NCBI GenBank assembly: GCA_014529385.2
Contig: CM043968.1
Span: 28,419,513-28,483,512 of the forward strand
Source: Adiantum capillus-veneris
Taxonomy: Eukaryota; Streptophyta; Polypodiopsida; Polypodiales; Pteridaceae
Direction of reading: 5' to 3'
DNA length: 64,000 nt
Below are positions 45,335 to 57,151 of this stretch, piece by piece (within the stretch, counting starts at the first letter, position 1; each line of letters begins with the position of its first letter). The notes under the pieces were generated by a model. The model did not search any database. It was not told the DNA's origin and saw only the letters and a program-made list of their open reading frames with translations. A program made the translations under genes and the position numbers.

Positions 45335-45492
45335 AACATCTTCTCAAGAATTCATTCATAGTAATGTAGTGCTAACAGATACGGATTAATTACGTGTGAT
45401 GAATACACAACACAAGCTAAAGAGGAGTCTTACCAAGCACCGAGAAAACTTTATCGAGCAAACACAAAAACCGAGCGAAATCGAAGCAAAAC

Positions 45493-45493
<1 letters not shown>

Positions 45494-45541
<48 letters not shown>
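45494..45541. repeat. (GA)n microsatellite
   Basis: About 24 units. Confidence 0.97.
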
Positions 45542-45543
<2 letters not shown>

Positions 45544-45720
45544 AATTATTTGTTACATGGATATACAAGTTTTCTTTCTGATGTTTTCTTGAACACTTTA
45601 GTGAACACTAACATAATAAATTAATTCCCTCACTTAGTTTCATCGAGTACAAAACATGATACTTTACCATGAATAAGACTCGTCATAATGAAAGCATGTC
45701 TTTGACTTGAAGAACAAGAA

Positions 45721-45724
<4 letters not shown>

Positions 45725-45764
<40 letters not shown>
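45725..45764. repeat. (GA)n microsatellite
   Basis: About 20 units. Confidence 0.97.
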
Positions 45765-45767
<3 letters not shown>

Positions 45768-46189
45768 GGAGAAGAAAATATATTTTCATAAAAGAAAGAG
45801 CATTATCATGGCTAGAAAATCATCCACCAACCTCATAGTAGTAGCAAGAGCCACATCCAAGTCAAGAGTAACACTTAAGTTAACACTAACTATCATCATT
45901 TCTTAACAACAAAGTAATTCTCATATTTATTTTGATCAAGCACAAAATATGATACTCTAGCATGAATCACACTCCACACCGATAAAGGTGTATCTCCAAC
46001 GTGGTTTATCATAGGTTTGAACATTGTACTAGCAAAAGAGGCCAAAAAGGAAGAGGCCGGTTTCTCTACAAGTGTAGCTATTATTGAATCTTATGTGGGC
46101 AAGAAAAAATTATATATGGTTGCATTTGGAGAGAGTCTTTTCTTTTGTTTCTATTGAAAAGAGCTTCTTCCCTACATATTCAACCCCCA

Positions 46190-46193
<4 letters not shown>

Positions 46194-46249
<56 letters not shown>
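46194..46249. repeat. (GA)n microsatellite
   Basis: About 28 units. Confidence 0.97.
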
Positions 46250-46250
<1 letters not shown>

Positions 46251-46347
46251 ACATGCATGGGGATAAACTACAAGACTAGGAAGAGTAAAGTGTGGCATTG
46301 CATGCAATCAAAGCGATCCCTCTCTATAATTTTAGTTCTTGTCATCT

Positions 46348-46351
<4 letters not shown>

Positions 46352-46381
<30 letters not shown>
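46352..46381. repeat. (TA)15 microsatellite
   Basis: Pure TA run. Confidence 0.95.
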
Positions 46382-46384
<3 letters not shown>

Positions 46385-46910
46385 GGTCAATTCAAGCAAG
46401 AGAACTCCATGAAAAGGTACTCACTTTGTCTCTAGTCTTGAAGTCCTTTTTGTTTTGAGTTTGTGCTGCTTTATAATGATCACGATAGCTTATGTTGGGG
46501 ATTGATATCTCCCGCACTATCCGTTTTGCCTCCATCTTAATGAGCACTATCAATGCACTCCAATGAAGCAAAAATCAACACATCAAAGTATACAACAGGC
46601 CTCAAAAATATTTTTTCCAAAATTATTGAAAATCACAATAGCTGAAGGTCTGAAATATTACAATGAACATACATAACTTGCAAAAGAAAATGTAAGTAAG
46701 GGAAGACACTCAAAAAGTAAGATGTCCATGATAGGAAGGATAGATCTATGATGGTGATATAATCAATTAATGCATAGCCATAAAATTATTTGTATATCTT
46801 AGGCTAAGACATGAACTCTTCATTTTCATAGATCTACCTATTAACGTCTTCCGTGCCCCACCCTTAATGAATTATTCTCCCATTTTCATGTGCACATATT
46901 TTTGAGGAGT

Positions 46911-47940
46911 GGCACACTATGACAGTACTAGATTGAGGCAATGTCCCATGTAATGCTAATTTTGCTTTGTAAGCTCAACAAATTGCATGTTTTTTACCCT
47001 TATGCCTCCCACCCATGCGTACTAAGTTGGGCTAAGTCCCACTTGATGCGTACTTTTCTTCTCTTCTTCAAAGGCATTGCTAACTTTATTCATTTAATTG
47101 ATGAATTCATCAATGAATCCACTTTGGTTAATATACACACTTCTATTCTAAATTTGAATGTTGGGTCGGTGTTGTGTGCATGTTTAATTCTAATACAGAA
47201 GGCAGGGTGGCATGAAGGTTACATTTCCCCAGCTGTTCAATGCTTTCACTAATTTGTTTAATACACACTATCAATTTTGATAAACCTAAGAGAGCAGGTT
47301 TTCTAGCCTTTACCCTCCCGTGCCGACGAAGTACTAGTTAGGGGTAGGTCCCGACATTATAGGGGCAAGCACACTACATTTCAAAAATGCAACACTATCT
47401 TTGAACCTGAATGTCCCACGTCAAATGAGGTATGGACTCCGACCATGTCCCTATTGGATTAATGATGTAGAAATCATTTTCAGCAAGTCACATCCTGAAC
47501 ACGGATCCTTACTCTCAAACATTTATGGCACTTGAAATGTAAACAAGGCCACAAATCCAGCAAAGGTCTAGCAGTTCAAGAGGTTGTTAATAGAACTAGA
47601 CATTGAACTTACCTATCCCAGACCGACGTGGTATGGATTAGAGCCACGTCTCAGAAAAAATTGTAAGTCTTTTGTTTGTAGATAATCAGTTTCTTGCACT
47701 TAACTCTCCCGTGTCGATGCGGTACTGATTGAGGCAATCTCCCGCTTGATGCTAAGTTTGCTTTGCAAGCTCAACAATTTTCAATGATGCGGGATAGGAA
47801 ATGAGTAGGGCCAAGTCGTAATGAGAGAGAGGGAGATGGAACTGGCCGCTGTTGTGCCCACCTCTGTATCTTGCTTTTCATACGTTTTTCCCACACCGTG
47901 TGAAGCCGTTGCATAAGTTTAAAAAATGGGTTGTATGTCT
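46911..47940 (+). repeat. Diverged dispersed repeat units
   Basis: Related segments recur, for example gattgaggcaatgtcccatg near 46930 and gattgaggcaatctcccgct near 47730, both followed by a taagctcaacaa-like block, and a CCCGTGCCGACG / CCCGTGTCGATG segment near 47318 and 47706. No coding region. Confidence 0.6.
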
Positions 47941-48295
47941 GTATCCGTCCTTATCCCTTCAACATGCCGCACCGATGCGGAAGGGCAAGCAGTAGAGTCT
48001 GAATCCTTGTGAGATAATGTCTCATAAAAAAAACCAGAATCTATTTACCCGTTCTTGGCCCTTTAGCATGTTGCGCCGGCACGGAAGGGCAAGCAGTAGA
48101 GTCCAAAGCCTTGTGAGAATATCATTTCTCATTTTAAAAAAATCGTATGTTCTTGGCCCTTCAACATGCCGCACCGGTGTAGAAGGGCAAGCAACACAGT
48201 TCAAAGACTTGTGAGATCATTTCTCATAAAAAAAACCATAGACTCGTTTACCCGTTCTTGGCCCGTCAACATACAGCGTCGGCACATAATATATT
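47941..48295 (+). repeat. Tandem array of about 100 bp units, four copies
   Basis: Each unit carries CCTTCAACATGCCGCACCG or a variant, starting near 47955, 48058, 48157 and 48262. In the first three copies GAAGGGCAAGCA follows and forms a short hairpin with CCCTT; the fourth is degenerate and lacks it. Confidence 0.8.
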
Positions 48296-49095
48296 ACAAT
48301 AGAGTCATCACAGATTGAAATGTTATCTCAAGAGGAAATCGACCCATTATGTACATAGCTAATACTAAACAAACAACCTTGCACAAATAAATTCTGCCCC
48401 CCCCCCCCCCCCCCCCCCCCCATATATCACTCAGCTATACTGACAGCAAAGTTGGGCCGACAAGCCCACATGTGTGACCTTGTGCTGATCGTCGCGTCCA
48501 TCTTTCTCCACCATCGGTGCTCTACCTTCCCTTGAAAAAAAACCCCACCCGGTGTTTAGCAATGGCTAAGAAACTCAGTGTAATCAACTCTGCATGCATT
48601 ACAGTTTCAGTGCGAATGTAATTAAGAAGGCTAGATCCATGGATTGTGATGCAAGAGCTACCGATTGCATGTCCACTGCAGATGATTTGGCAGGCTCGAA
48701 TTGTAACTGCAGGCTTGCTCGGACGGACACTATTCTCCAAGCCGGGGCCCCAGGGCTAGAAAAATGCATTTTCCCTAACCAAAGGAAATAAGGGAAAACT
48801 TCAAATATTTCCGGTTTTATAGTCAAAATTTGAAGCTTTAGCTGATATTTTCACTGAAACTTGTGTATATTTCCTGGTTTTCTTCAAGGCAAGCTCAAAA
48901 TTTAACCAAGATTTTACGATTTTAGCTGGCTACAACACATTGGACAACGATTTTTTTCCTAACATTGCATTTTCCCTTTAAAATGTATCTTTCGAAGTTC
49001 AAACCAGGATCTCGAGGGTCCCTTGTTTGATGTAACTTTAGTAGTGTCCTTCCTGATTGCAGACTTGGTTCTAGCTCCTCCAACTGCACTACGCA
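48296..49095. other. Non-coding gap with poly-C
   Basis: A run of 25 C lies at 48397-48421. No gene recognised. Confidence 0.6.
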
Positions 49096-49198
49096 TGTAA
49101 TGGGAATGGCCTATGAACTTTGAGAGCAGCGAAATTAGGAAATTAGATTAAGCACTTTTGTGAGATTACTTTGTGAGCTTAATTGATGGTAGCAACAT
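49096..49198 (-). repeat. Element 4 family LTR, copy C, cut by element 3
   Basis: Starts TGTAATGGGAATGG and matches copy A for about 100 bases, then is interrupted by the element 3 LTR at 49199. The other half should lie beyond the far end of element 3. Confidence 0.75.
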
Positions 49199-50274
49199 GT
49201 TGGCGGATACACCGCGACGGACGCCAGCATAGTGAGAACTCACCTAACATATAATTTCAACTGAGGACAGAGCTCGACTCGTAGGCGCGTGGAAGAAGGC
49301 AAAGGGTGTCAACCTCCACTCGACCAACTAATGACTACTTCCTACAGAGATATCAAATCTACATGCCATCGGTTCTGTGAATGTGAGAGTCTCCTATGAT
49401 GCTACCGCAAGCCAAAATCCCACTAGACGTTCTCAAAACGTTACGAAACTTGAGGGATATCCTATCAACACCAATAGGCCACTCTCCCTAAGGTCCGTGA
49501 CCCAAAACCCTACCCAAAAACACCCGGTGCAGAATCACGTAGGATGTCTGACAGGTTTTTGCAGGTCGACATTTTCAAAAACTAAGATGCCTAATGAGTA
49601 TCTCTACTCACTCTGATCATGTGGATATGCTAAAATGCAAAAACCGACAATGTTTACTCACCGAAACTCCAAAAGTAGCTCGTGGGTGAATGTGTCAAAA
49701 CACAGACGAACGCGCGTGATGTAAGCATCAACGCATAGCTCTCCTCGTGGGCAACATGCTACTGCTCTTCGTTTGCAATTCCGACCACCGTAGCTCTTGT
49801 AGCACACACACACACACTCTCTCACTCTCTCATAGTCTCCCAGTCCACACAGAAGATAAGATTATTAGAAGTCCCCTTACAAAGCTTTAGGTTTTGGTTT
49901 ATATACTAAGCCTTAGAAAACCTAATGTCCGGCCAAAATGACCTGATTTGTCCCTAGGCTTCTATAGAGCTTAATTACAACACCGTGAGCTGGCTTTGCT
50001 CATCCAACAAGCATCTGCGGCCAAAATACAATTGCCGACTTAAAATATGAAGTTCCTGTAAACATTACAAAAGTGGTCGTAATGGCTCAAAATAATAATA
50101 ACGGGATATTAGATGATTTCCATGAGCTTGTATCTTCACATTACAGCATCCATCTTCATCTTCATCACTTCATCAGCATCTTCATATGGAATCTTTAGAG
50201 AATCTTTGAGGAATCTTTGAGGAATCTTCATGGAATACTTGTGGAAGCGTTGTTGAAAGGTTGGCCTGTCAACA
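49199..50274 (-). repeat. Element 3 3' LTR (1,076 bp)
   Basis: The reverse strand starts TGTTGACAGG after a polypurine tract and ends CCGCCAACA. It matches the element 2 LTR over its R-U5 part, including the last block of more than 200 bases, while the U3 part differs. TATA-like TATATAAACC lies near 49900 (reverse strand). A palindrome half-site lies at 49536-49550. Confidence 0.88.
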
Positions 50275-50286
50275 CTCTCCCCCTCT
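50275..50286 (-). other. Element 3 polypurine tract
   Basis: The reverse strand reads AGAGGGGGAGAG directly before TGTTGAC. Confidence 0.9.
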
Positions 50287-50290
50287 GAAT

Positions 50291-50310
50291 TCTTGTCGTC
50301 CCCGACAAGA
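50291..50310 (-). other. Stem-loop before element 3 polypurine tract
   Basis: Reverse strand TCTTGTCG-GGGA-CGACAAGA: 8 bp stem with the same GGGA loop as element 2 and one T-A to A-T compensated pair. Confidence 0.8.
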
Positions 50311-51401
50311 CCCTATGTCTGCAGTGCCCTTGACGAGTGCTTCATGTTTTGGTGTTGGTTGAAGCTTTTGTTGTTGCAGTTGCTTCTACTAGATGCTTTG
50401 TATGTTGTAGAGTTACCATTTTCTTGTACATGTAGTGCAATAGAAGCCCTAACTGTCCCCCTCCGATTTGTTGTTGTATCGTGAATAGGTTGAGTGAGGT
50501 TTGTTGTTGCAGCAAGTCTTTATCTTGGCAGCTCTGTATTGTTTGTCCTTTGGGTATCATCCTACATGTGTACCTGTAAACTTGAAGCCTTTTTGAATTT
50601 TTTCTGGGCCGCTCCCCTTTGATTTTCTAGTTGATGAGCATGTAGTTGTTTGGGGATGTCGTTGGTCTGCTTTTCTGTGTTGATATAAATTTAATATAGT
50701 AAAAATAAAATATGGCGTATATTACAAAATGAAGGTCTTGGATACCTGGATAGGACTAAAGGGAAAAACCCAGTGGGAAAAAAATGCCTTTTAGTCACAA
50801 TTAAATGTAAGGCTATATGTACTTATGTTTTGATGTAACCCACTTTTGTTGAGTTAAAGTACTTATGGCCGAATGGCTACTATTATTGACTGGATATACA
50901 TTGGATAAGTGTTAGTAGCTTGAAGTCAGAGTCGTTCTTGTTGAGCAAATGCTTATGAAACCTGTTACCGCTTCGTCATCGTCATTTTGTTGTGTAAGTG
51001 CATGGATGGAACACAAATCGTGTCAAATGCAAATGTCCAATGATGGGACATTATATATGCTTGCACAAATAGATACATGGGAAACAATATTTTGTGCGAG
51101 AAGAGTTTGAATCGGTGCTTCCAGGAGTGAATGTAGCTAGAGAAGCAAAAATATATTTGACTTCAAGAGCTACCGCTACTCACAAGAAGGGTTGTTGATG
51201 CTCGAGGTTTTTTCACTCTCCTCACTGTGTACATGTGCGTGAGTGTTTTGTAGATTACTCCGCCTCTCCACCAAATAAAATTGTTAGACTTTGACTCTTC
51301 TGCTGACCTATCCAGCATGAGCGACTCAATTTTACAATATGTTCAACTCTTCCAGCTTGAGCTATAATCTAAATATCTAGACTCATAGACCACGAAAAAT
51401 A
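50311..51401 (-). other. Element 3 3' non-coding part
   Basis: About 1.1 kb between the last ORF and the stem-loop. No gene recognised; a 70-codon reverse ORF near 50342-50560 has low-complexity features only. Confidence 0.6.
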
Positions 51402-53018
51402 TTAAGACATGAAGCTTTGGTCTGATTCTTGCTCATTTAGTGGCTTTGCTGCCCGACTCTTGACTCTTATGCCATGATTTTTATGGCGACTTGACTTACT
51501 CTCGGGAGCTTTCGACCAAGAATAGGTTTTGAAATTCAAAACTCCCATCCTTGAAGAGAGGATGAGTGTAAAGGACCATACTGGCAATATTGGTTTCTTT
51601 TGCCATACCTGGGTGACCTTGGTTGTCAAAATTTCTTTTTGTTGTTGTTGGTCCCTTGGTTGAGAAGATTGGCTCGCTCCATTCTCCGTAACACTTTGTC
51701 TATCATGTCTTGACATTTCTTGAGAGCTAGAGATGACTTCAATCTAGTTTGGTATGTGTTGTTCTTTTGGCACCCATTTGTATCTGCATCGTGTGATTAT
51801 CGTGTCTTTGCAAATATCCTTTGCCTTGACTGTGACATTGTCCTTGATTTTGCCTTCCGTGAAATTGCGATTATTTTCAAGCTGAAGTCGTCTGATTGAA
51901 GAATGTTTACCTGGCATCTTTGGTAGCCAGATTCTCCGATTTCCTTGATAGTAACCTTGTGCTTGAAGAATTGTAGATGGAACTTCCCATGATGTTTTTT
52001 ATGTCGTATTGAGATGTACAAGAGTGCCATTTTTGGGATTATTTATCGATGAAGTCCTATGTTGGTAAGAAGGCCAGCTGGATTTGAAATTTCCTGCGTA
52101 CCTTTGGCGAGCCTTGTTGGTTGGTCTCCTTTGGCGATATAAATATGAGCTTTGTTGCCTTGGGGGACGCTTGTTGAAACCTTTATCCACCACATAAACC
52201 GAGGTCTGTGGTTTTGGTAACCAAAGTTTCTTTTGACCCTCATAATAGCCTTGCTCTACTAAGCTGTAGTGGGAGGCTATCCATCCCATGTGTTTACCTT
52301 TTTTCAATTGGCTAGGATCATTTACCCATATTGGGTCCTTGAACTTTATTTCTTCAGCTTTAATGTAGACCTTTGAAAACCTTTGGCGGTGGTGATCTCG
52401 CTGTGTAGGGTATTTCGGTTGAAAGATTTTCTTTGGAGTCTGCCTTTCATGTGGAAGCATGTGGTCAGTTGATATAGAAGCTCTGTCTTGAACTTTTCTG
52501 GGTTGGATTGAAGACTCTGATATAAGGGGTTGCTTCTATTGGTAGGACATTTGTGGGCTCATTTTGGCTTTGCCTTTGTCTGCAACTGATAATCTTGGAG
52601 CGGTTGTAGGCTGGCTTTCTGGAGAGCTAGTCGTGATGACCATCATTGAAAATTCAGGTTCTTCTGCAAATGTTTTTGCCCAGTGCTTGGACAAAATCAA
52701 ATGTATACTCATTTTGGAAGAATCCACTACTAGGAATTTGTCTTTAACTATCTTTGACCGTAGTTTAAGGGTAGCTTCTGCAATCCCCAAACGTGTGCCT
52801 TTAACTCCATTTGATAGGGATACCTGTACCTGAATTTCATACAATTCTAGCTTATCTAGAAGTAAGCACAACCCATAAGACATGACATTAGTCATGGCAA
52901 TGCAATCTATCTCTGCTGTGAAATTGAATTTCAATTTCTCATGCACATCCAACGAGAATTTATTCTTCTTGTTGGCTGCCAAGTAACTGATGTCCTCTTT
53001 TCTTTTGGTACTTGTCAT
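51402..53018 (-). pseudogene. Element 3 retropepsin-like domain plus W-x-P-K tail
   Basis: One reverse frame runs from 53018 to 51402 with TAG at 52538-52536, TAA at 52001-51999 and TAG at 51746-51744. Its first 120 residues align with the post-integrase domain of element 1: TAEIDCIAMTNVMSYGL against TALLDSGAQANLISYGL, then FLVVDSS and HLILSKHW against FYVVKDK and MLLGQPW. The catalytic D-S-G is D-C-I here, so it cannot be an active protease. After the first stop come a basic Gln/Arg-rich region and repeated motifs KKLWLPKPQ, RRIWLPKMP, YKWVPKEQ and TQVWQKKP, as in element 1. It is the last gene before the LTR. There is no pol between it and the gag-like part, so element 3 is non-autonomous. 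Confidence 0.7.
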
Positions 53019-53569
53019 CCTCTTGTATGTTGAACTTCTTTGTCATTTGACTGGTTGTAGAATTCCCCAAGTGCTTACTATCTTTTGATCTATAGCTTTG
53101 GGGAAGGTCTATAGCCTGAGCTGCTTGTTGGTCTTCATTGCTAGTTTTTGACTGTGACGCCTTGATTCTTGATTTTAGAAGCTCTCTGTCACTATTTACT
53201 TCTTCTAGCACTTGAAGGTCATTTAATGGTGACTTTTATTCTTGGAAATATTTTTGAAGCTTGTGTAGCAGGATTTTGAGGTTGACTCTCTTCTTCTGAT
53301 GCAATGGTCGCCGTGGCCTTTGGTTCCCATTGTTCCATGGGTTTTTGTAGAGTCTCTTCTCGAAAATATTCATTCATATTCTGCATTGCTTGTCCTTGGT
53401 AGTCAATTTTGGAGTTGGTCATTTCCCTTTCTTCTCTGGGTTCTAAAACTTTAGCCACATCTTCTTTTAGCTTCTTTTGCTCTTTGATTTCTTCAATTAT
53501 CCTTGTAGAGTCTACAGTAGAGGAATTCTCTTGTAGAATTTCAGCTTCATCCATTGATTCAACTTGCAT
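52960..53569 (-). pseudogene. Element 3 charged spacer
   Basis: Glu/Lys/Gln-rich segments in two frames (53569-53219 and 53211-52960) link the zinc-knuckle part to the protease-like part. Two frameshifts are needed to join them. The first continues the frame of 54262-53579 after TGA 53581-53579. No domain recognised. Confidence 0.5.
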
Positions 53570-53578
53570 TTCTTTGTC

Positions 53579-54262
53579 TCATGAGGTGACACTAAGTTTT
53601 GTTGTTACCTCTGCCACCTCTTCTTGGGTTTGCTTACCATCTTCAAAATCTTGGCTTCTTTTGCTCTCGAACCTTGAACTGCGAGCTTCATCTTCATCAC
53701 CTTGTAGATGCTTTGACTTGTCCTCAATGAGGTTCTTTAAGCGATCTTGAATCAGCTGATTCAATTGATCTTTTTTGACAGCCTGGTTCTCTATGATAAT
53801 GTTGTTGACACCCTTGACTTCAAGCAACTGTGTCTTGAACCTATTTTTTGTGCTCTGCGACAAGATCTGATTCTTTTTTGGAGATCTCGTTGGGGATTCT
53901 TGCTTTCGTTCCCTTGTTGTGACTGTCTGAACTTTGCTTTTGGCTTGTTGCCTCTTCTTTTCCATGTAGAGCTTTGCTGGGCAGTCCTTCACTAAATGAC
54001 CAATGGCACATTGGTTGCAATATGTCACTATCTCAACATGTGCACCCTTTGGACGAGTCAGCTCTCCATAATACTGCTGATAATGGTTTCCTGTGGTATC
54101 TAGATACATATATGACCTCTTCTTTGCATGCATGAACCTGCAGATTACGACTGACTTAGGTGTATCCACTAGCTTCGTCTCTTTATCCCTCATCATCTTG
54201 TCCTTGAGAAGCTGAAAATAGCTTCCATTATTGCTTGCATACAAAATCAAATCACTATCCAT
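53579..54262 (-). pseudogene. Element 3 gag-like zinc-knuckle region
   Basis: Carries CNQCAIGHLVKDCP, a CX2CX3HX4C knuckle at about 53968-54035 with the same short spacing as element 1, then a basic region and a Lys/Glu-rich helical part. A preceding segment with MYLDTTGNHYQQYYGELTRP could be a degenerate third copy of the pre-gag domain. No classical gag capsid core is visible. The frame agrees with the upstream ORF if one copy of the 110 bp tandem duplication at 54251-54470 is ignored. Confidence 0.6.
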
Positions 54263-54470
54263 GCTTTCTAGCAGTTATAATGCTAATTCTTCCATCAATA
54301 TGTGGTCTTTGACGTGGGCCTTCTGCATAGCCTTAGGGCTATGTTTCCGAGCACGATCAAATCACTATCCATGCTTTCTAGCAGTCGTAATGCTAATTCT
54401 TCCATCAGCATATGGTCTTTGACGTGGGGCTTCTGCATAGCCTTAGGGCTATGTTTTCGAGTTGATTTTG
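54251..54470 (-). repeat. 110 bp tandem duplication inside the element 3 gene
   Basis: 54251-54360 and 54361-54470 are near-identical over about 90 bases (atcactatccatgctttcta...). 110 is not a multiple of three, so the duplication shifts the frame; removing one copy rejoins the frames of 54882 and 54262. Confidence 0.92.
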
Positions 54471-55305
54471 GCGAGGTTTGCACCGAGGGTGAAGATCGAA
54501 CCGAATCTTTGTTTTTCGTTTCCCTGGATGGTGCTTTTGGACGGGGTCCAAGTATGTGACTTACAGGTTGCCCACAAATACTAAACTCATCCATATTTTT
54601 CACATCGGCTATTTCATAGTGCCTACCGTATTTGTCGACCACAATGACATCTTGACCTATTGGGTTCACATATTTAAACCAATATAACTTTTTCATTTTA
54701 CTTAATTCTCTAGGTTTGGGATCTAAGCATATGTAGTATGTGGTAGACTTTGTCTCAAAATTCCAAAATTTGTATAATCCCACATCCTCTTGATCTAAGT
54801 CAACCATATATAGCTCGCCTGACCTTCTACATTTGGCATTGTGAATTTCCGGTGATCTCTCCTCCGGCTCGGCATCTTCCAATGCTTCTTGAAATTCGAC
54901 TTAGGCTCTTGAAAACGACACTGCTTCTTGTAAAACTGGACTTCTTAATCCCACTCTAGAAGAGATAGGGTCTCTTTGTTGAGTTTGAACTCCCCCCATC
55001 CGAGAGGGTTCCATATCTGATGTTCGCATCTGTTTAATGCCTGATGATATGACTTGTTGTGCTCTGTTAAGTAGCTCTTGAGACCGAGCTAGTTCTTTTT
55101 GAAGTTGTGCTATCTTCATAGCTGGTACTTCTGACATATTCCCTGTTTGTGCAATTTGGTGTGTTTGTGCTTTGTCTTGTGTTGGTATGGCGCACGAGAC
55201 TTGTGCCGTGTCTTCCCATGTTGTGCCTTGTGTTGTGCCACGCATTTGTGCAGTGACAGCTGTAGTTGTTAACTCTTCTAGCTGCGTATCAAGAGGTAAA
55301 GCCAT
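54295..55305 (-). pseudogene. Element 3 pre-gag region with VDKYGR domain
   Basis: The reverse frame from 55305 codes a Gln/Thr-rich and coiled-coil segment (LQKELARSQELLNRAQQV) up to TAA 54903-54901, and the same frame continues from 54882. That part contains GELYMVDLDQ, then LSKMKKLYWFKY and VIVVDKYGRHYEI (about 54600-54720), the same domain as in element 1. A Ser/Pro/Lys-rich tail follows. A weaker copy lies upstream in the next feature. Conservation between an autonomous-looking and a pol-less element argues that the domain has a function for the element. Confidence 0.65.
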
Positions 55306-55389
55306 GACTAGATGATAAACATTACCACCTTCAGATTTGTAGTCTTCTCCTCTTGATCCAAATATTTCAGCTGCAAAATATTGGTTACT

Positions 55390-56110
55390 CTATGCAGGAA
55401 CTTCATGATTTGTGGCAGCTTTGTAGTAGCGACCGTCCTCATCTACATAGAGGGTACCAATTTGCCGTTTCCCATCTTGAGCTTTGTACAAAAAAATACT
55501 TGGAGGATATGCATAGAGTTCTGTAAGTTGATCCTTGTACAACATTTCTATCTCATTGTCGATGTATTTTTCGTGCCTGATGTAAATTGATCCCAGACAA
55601 TCTTCCATGAAATCTAGATGTGGGTGTAGTACATTCTTCGCTATTTCAACTTCCACATATTGAGATGTCCAAGTTTCCTCTGTCTCTTTCTTTGTCTTAA
55701 TTCCGATTGACATCCTCATAGCATGGCAGTCCTTTGTAGTGGCCAATCAGATAGATCCAAATTTGCTCTCTTGTAATTTTTGTGGATGTACTTGAAGCTT
55801 CGTCTCGCGGCTGGTCTGATTCCTTTGAGACACCATTGCTTTCGTCTTGAATCCCTTGTTGTACCTGTTTAGTGATAGCTCTAATTGCTTGCCTCAGTGC
55901 TAATAAAAATTATTAGCACCCTTGTGTCGGTCTTTTTCGCTTGAGGTCCTTCAGCTTTTGTGGATGCCTTAATCTCTGAGTTTTCTGAACTAGGCTTTGC
56001 TTGCACTGCTTGAACTTCTTAGCTCCCTTGCTTGCCAAGGCTGATACTGAATTTTCTGCCTGCTTGCTTTGCCTAGAGCTTTTCAGCAGGGCTCGATTTA
56101 TTGGAAGCAC
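55390..56110 (-). pseudogene. Element 3 N-terminal part, second domain copy
   Basis: The reverse frame 55746-55390 ends at TAG 55392-55390 and contains an LYVDEDGRYYKA segment, a second version of the VD-x-YGR-x-Y domain. Further upstream, 56110-55913 codes a basic 65-residue stretch (Lys/Arg/Gln-rich), and the bases between resemble coding sequence in yet another frame (EQIWIYLIGHYKGLP). So the gene start is likely near 56110, with at least two frameshifts. Confidence 0.5.
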
Positions 56111-57127
56111 TATGATAAGTTATGCAACTTACCACTATACTGCAACAACTGCTCCCTTCATAGCGATTCTTGAGTCGAGCTAACCTGTGTTCACTTTAGC
56201 ACACAATCTGCAAAATTCTATTTAGCTGGCAAACTTTTTCACAATAAATGTAAAAAATCTTGATGTGCCTTTGACGGCCTCACTTGTTCCGTGAGCTTGG
56301 AAGTGACTTTCAAGTTCGCTTTTAGCTGCTAAACTTAAGCTAGCACAAGAGAACTATGCACAAGTTGCAGTGATTTGCTAGCAAAAATCTTGTGTTAAAG
56401 TTCTCCAAAACTTGCGACTATTGTTGCAAAATCAAGAGTCCTTGTGTATGGTCTTACTGCTACCAGATTTGTGTATGGACGCTCAAATTTTACACTAGGC
56501 TGTAGTTAACTTTTACACCTTCCCGTGGGTGACCAATGGTTTGCCCAAAAGATAATTTCAATCTGCTAACTTAGCAGTCTTTAATGGTCAATTAGAAGGC
56601 CTACATACCAAATCTGGTTTCAAATTTCGGCTTCCCGATGATGAAAATCTCACATGCACTCGTGTCCACTCTAGGTCGGTTTGAGTGCCTGGGTTGACTC
56701 TAGCCGATGACCTCACTTATGGCTCACTAGACCCTCTCCTAGGGAAAAGTCAAAACTATGTTCAAAACCGTGACCGTTTTCTCACAATTCTTTTTGAACT
56801 GTCGGTTTTAGACACACCTGACTTTCGAATGCATTTTGAGGCCTTAAAAGACGTTTGTTTCAAAGTTGACCTAAATGGTTTCCAAAGTCATACACTTAGT
56901 TCAAGTTTTGCTCTAAGATTTGTAGTGTCGCTCTCAGGCTACGTTTTGATATAAAAACTTTTCCAATCCAGTAGCGTTTGTGAAAGTTATGGCCAAAATA
57001 GTGAAATGCAGTTTAGAATGGTCAAAATGAGTCCAAATTCATTTTTAAAAGAAGATTTGGGATCTCTGTGACACTGTGAACACCCCTGTATGGTCAAAAT
57101 TACAGTTGGACCCTAAAACTGGCCTAG
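56111..57127 (-). other. Element 3 leader, proximal part
   Basis: No gene. AT-rich leader leading into the palindrome units. I did not find a 5' LTR or primer site in the window. Confidence 0.55.
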
Positions 57128-57151
57128 AGACATCCTACGGGTAGGATGTCT
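57128..57151. repeat. Palindrome copy R1
   Basis: AGACATCCTACG and its near-perfect complement; centre ACGGGT with one mismatch. Confidence 0.9.

Larger units (their letters stand above)
45335..46910. other. Microsatellite-rich non-coding gap
   Basis: Holds three GA runs and one TA run (listed separately) in AT-rich DNA. ORFs made of Leu-Ser or Arg-Glu repeats are artefacts. Confidence 0.6.
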
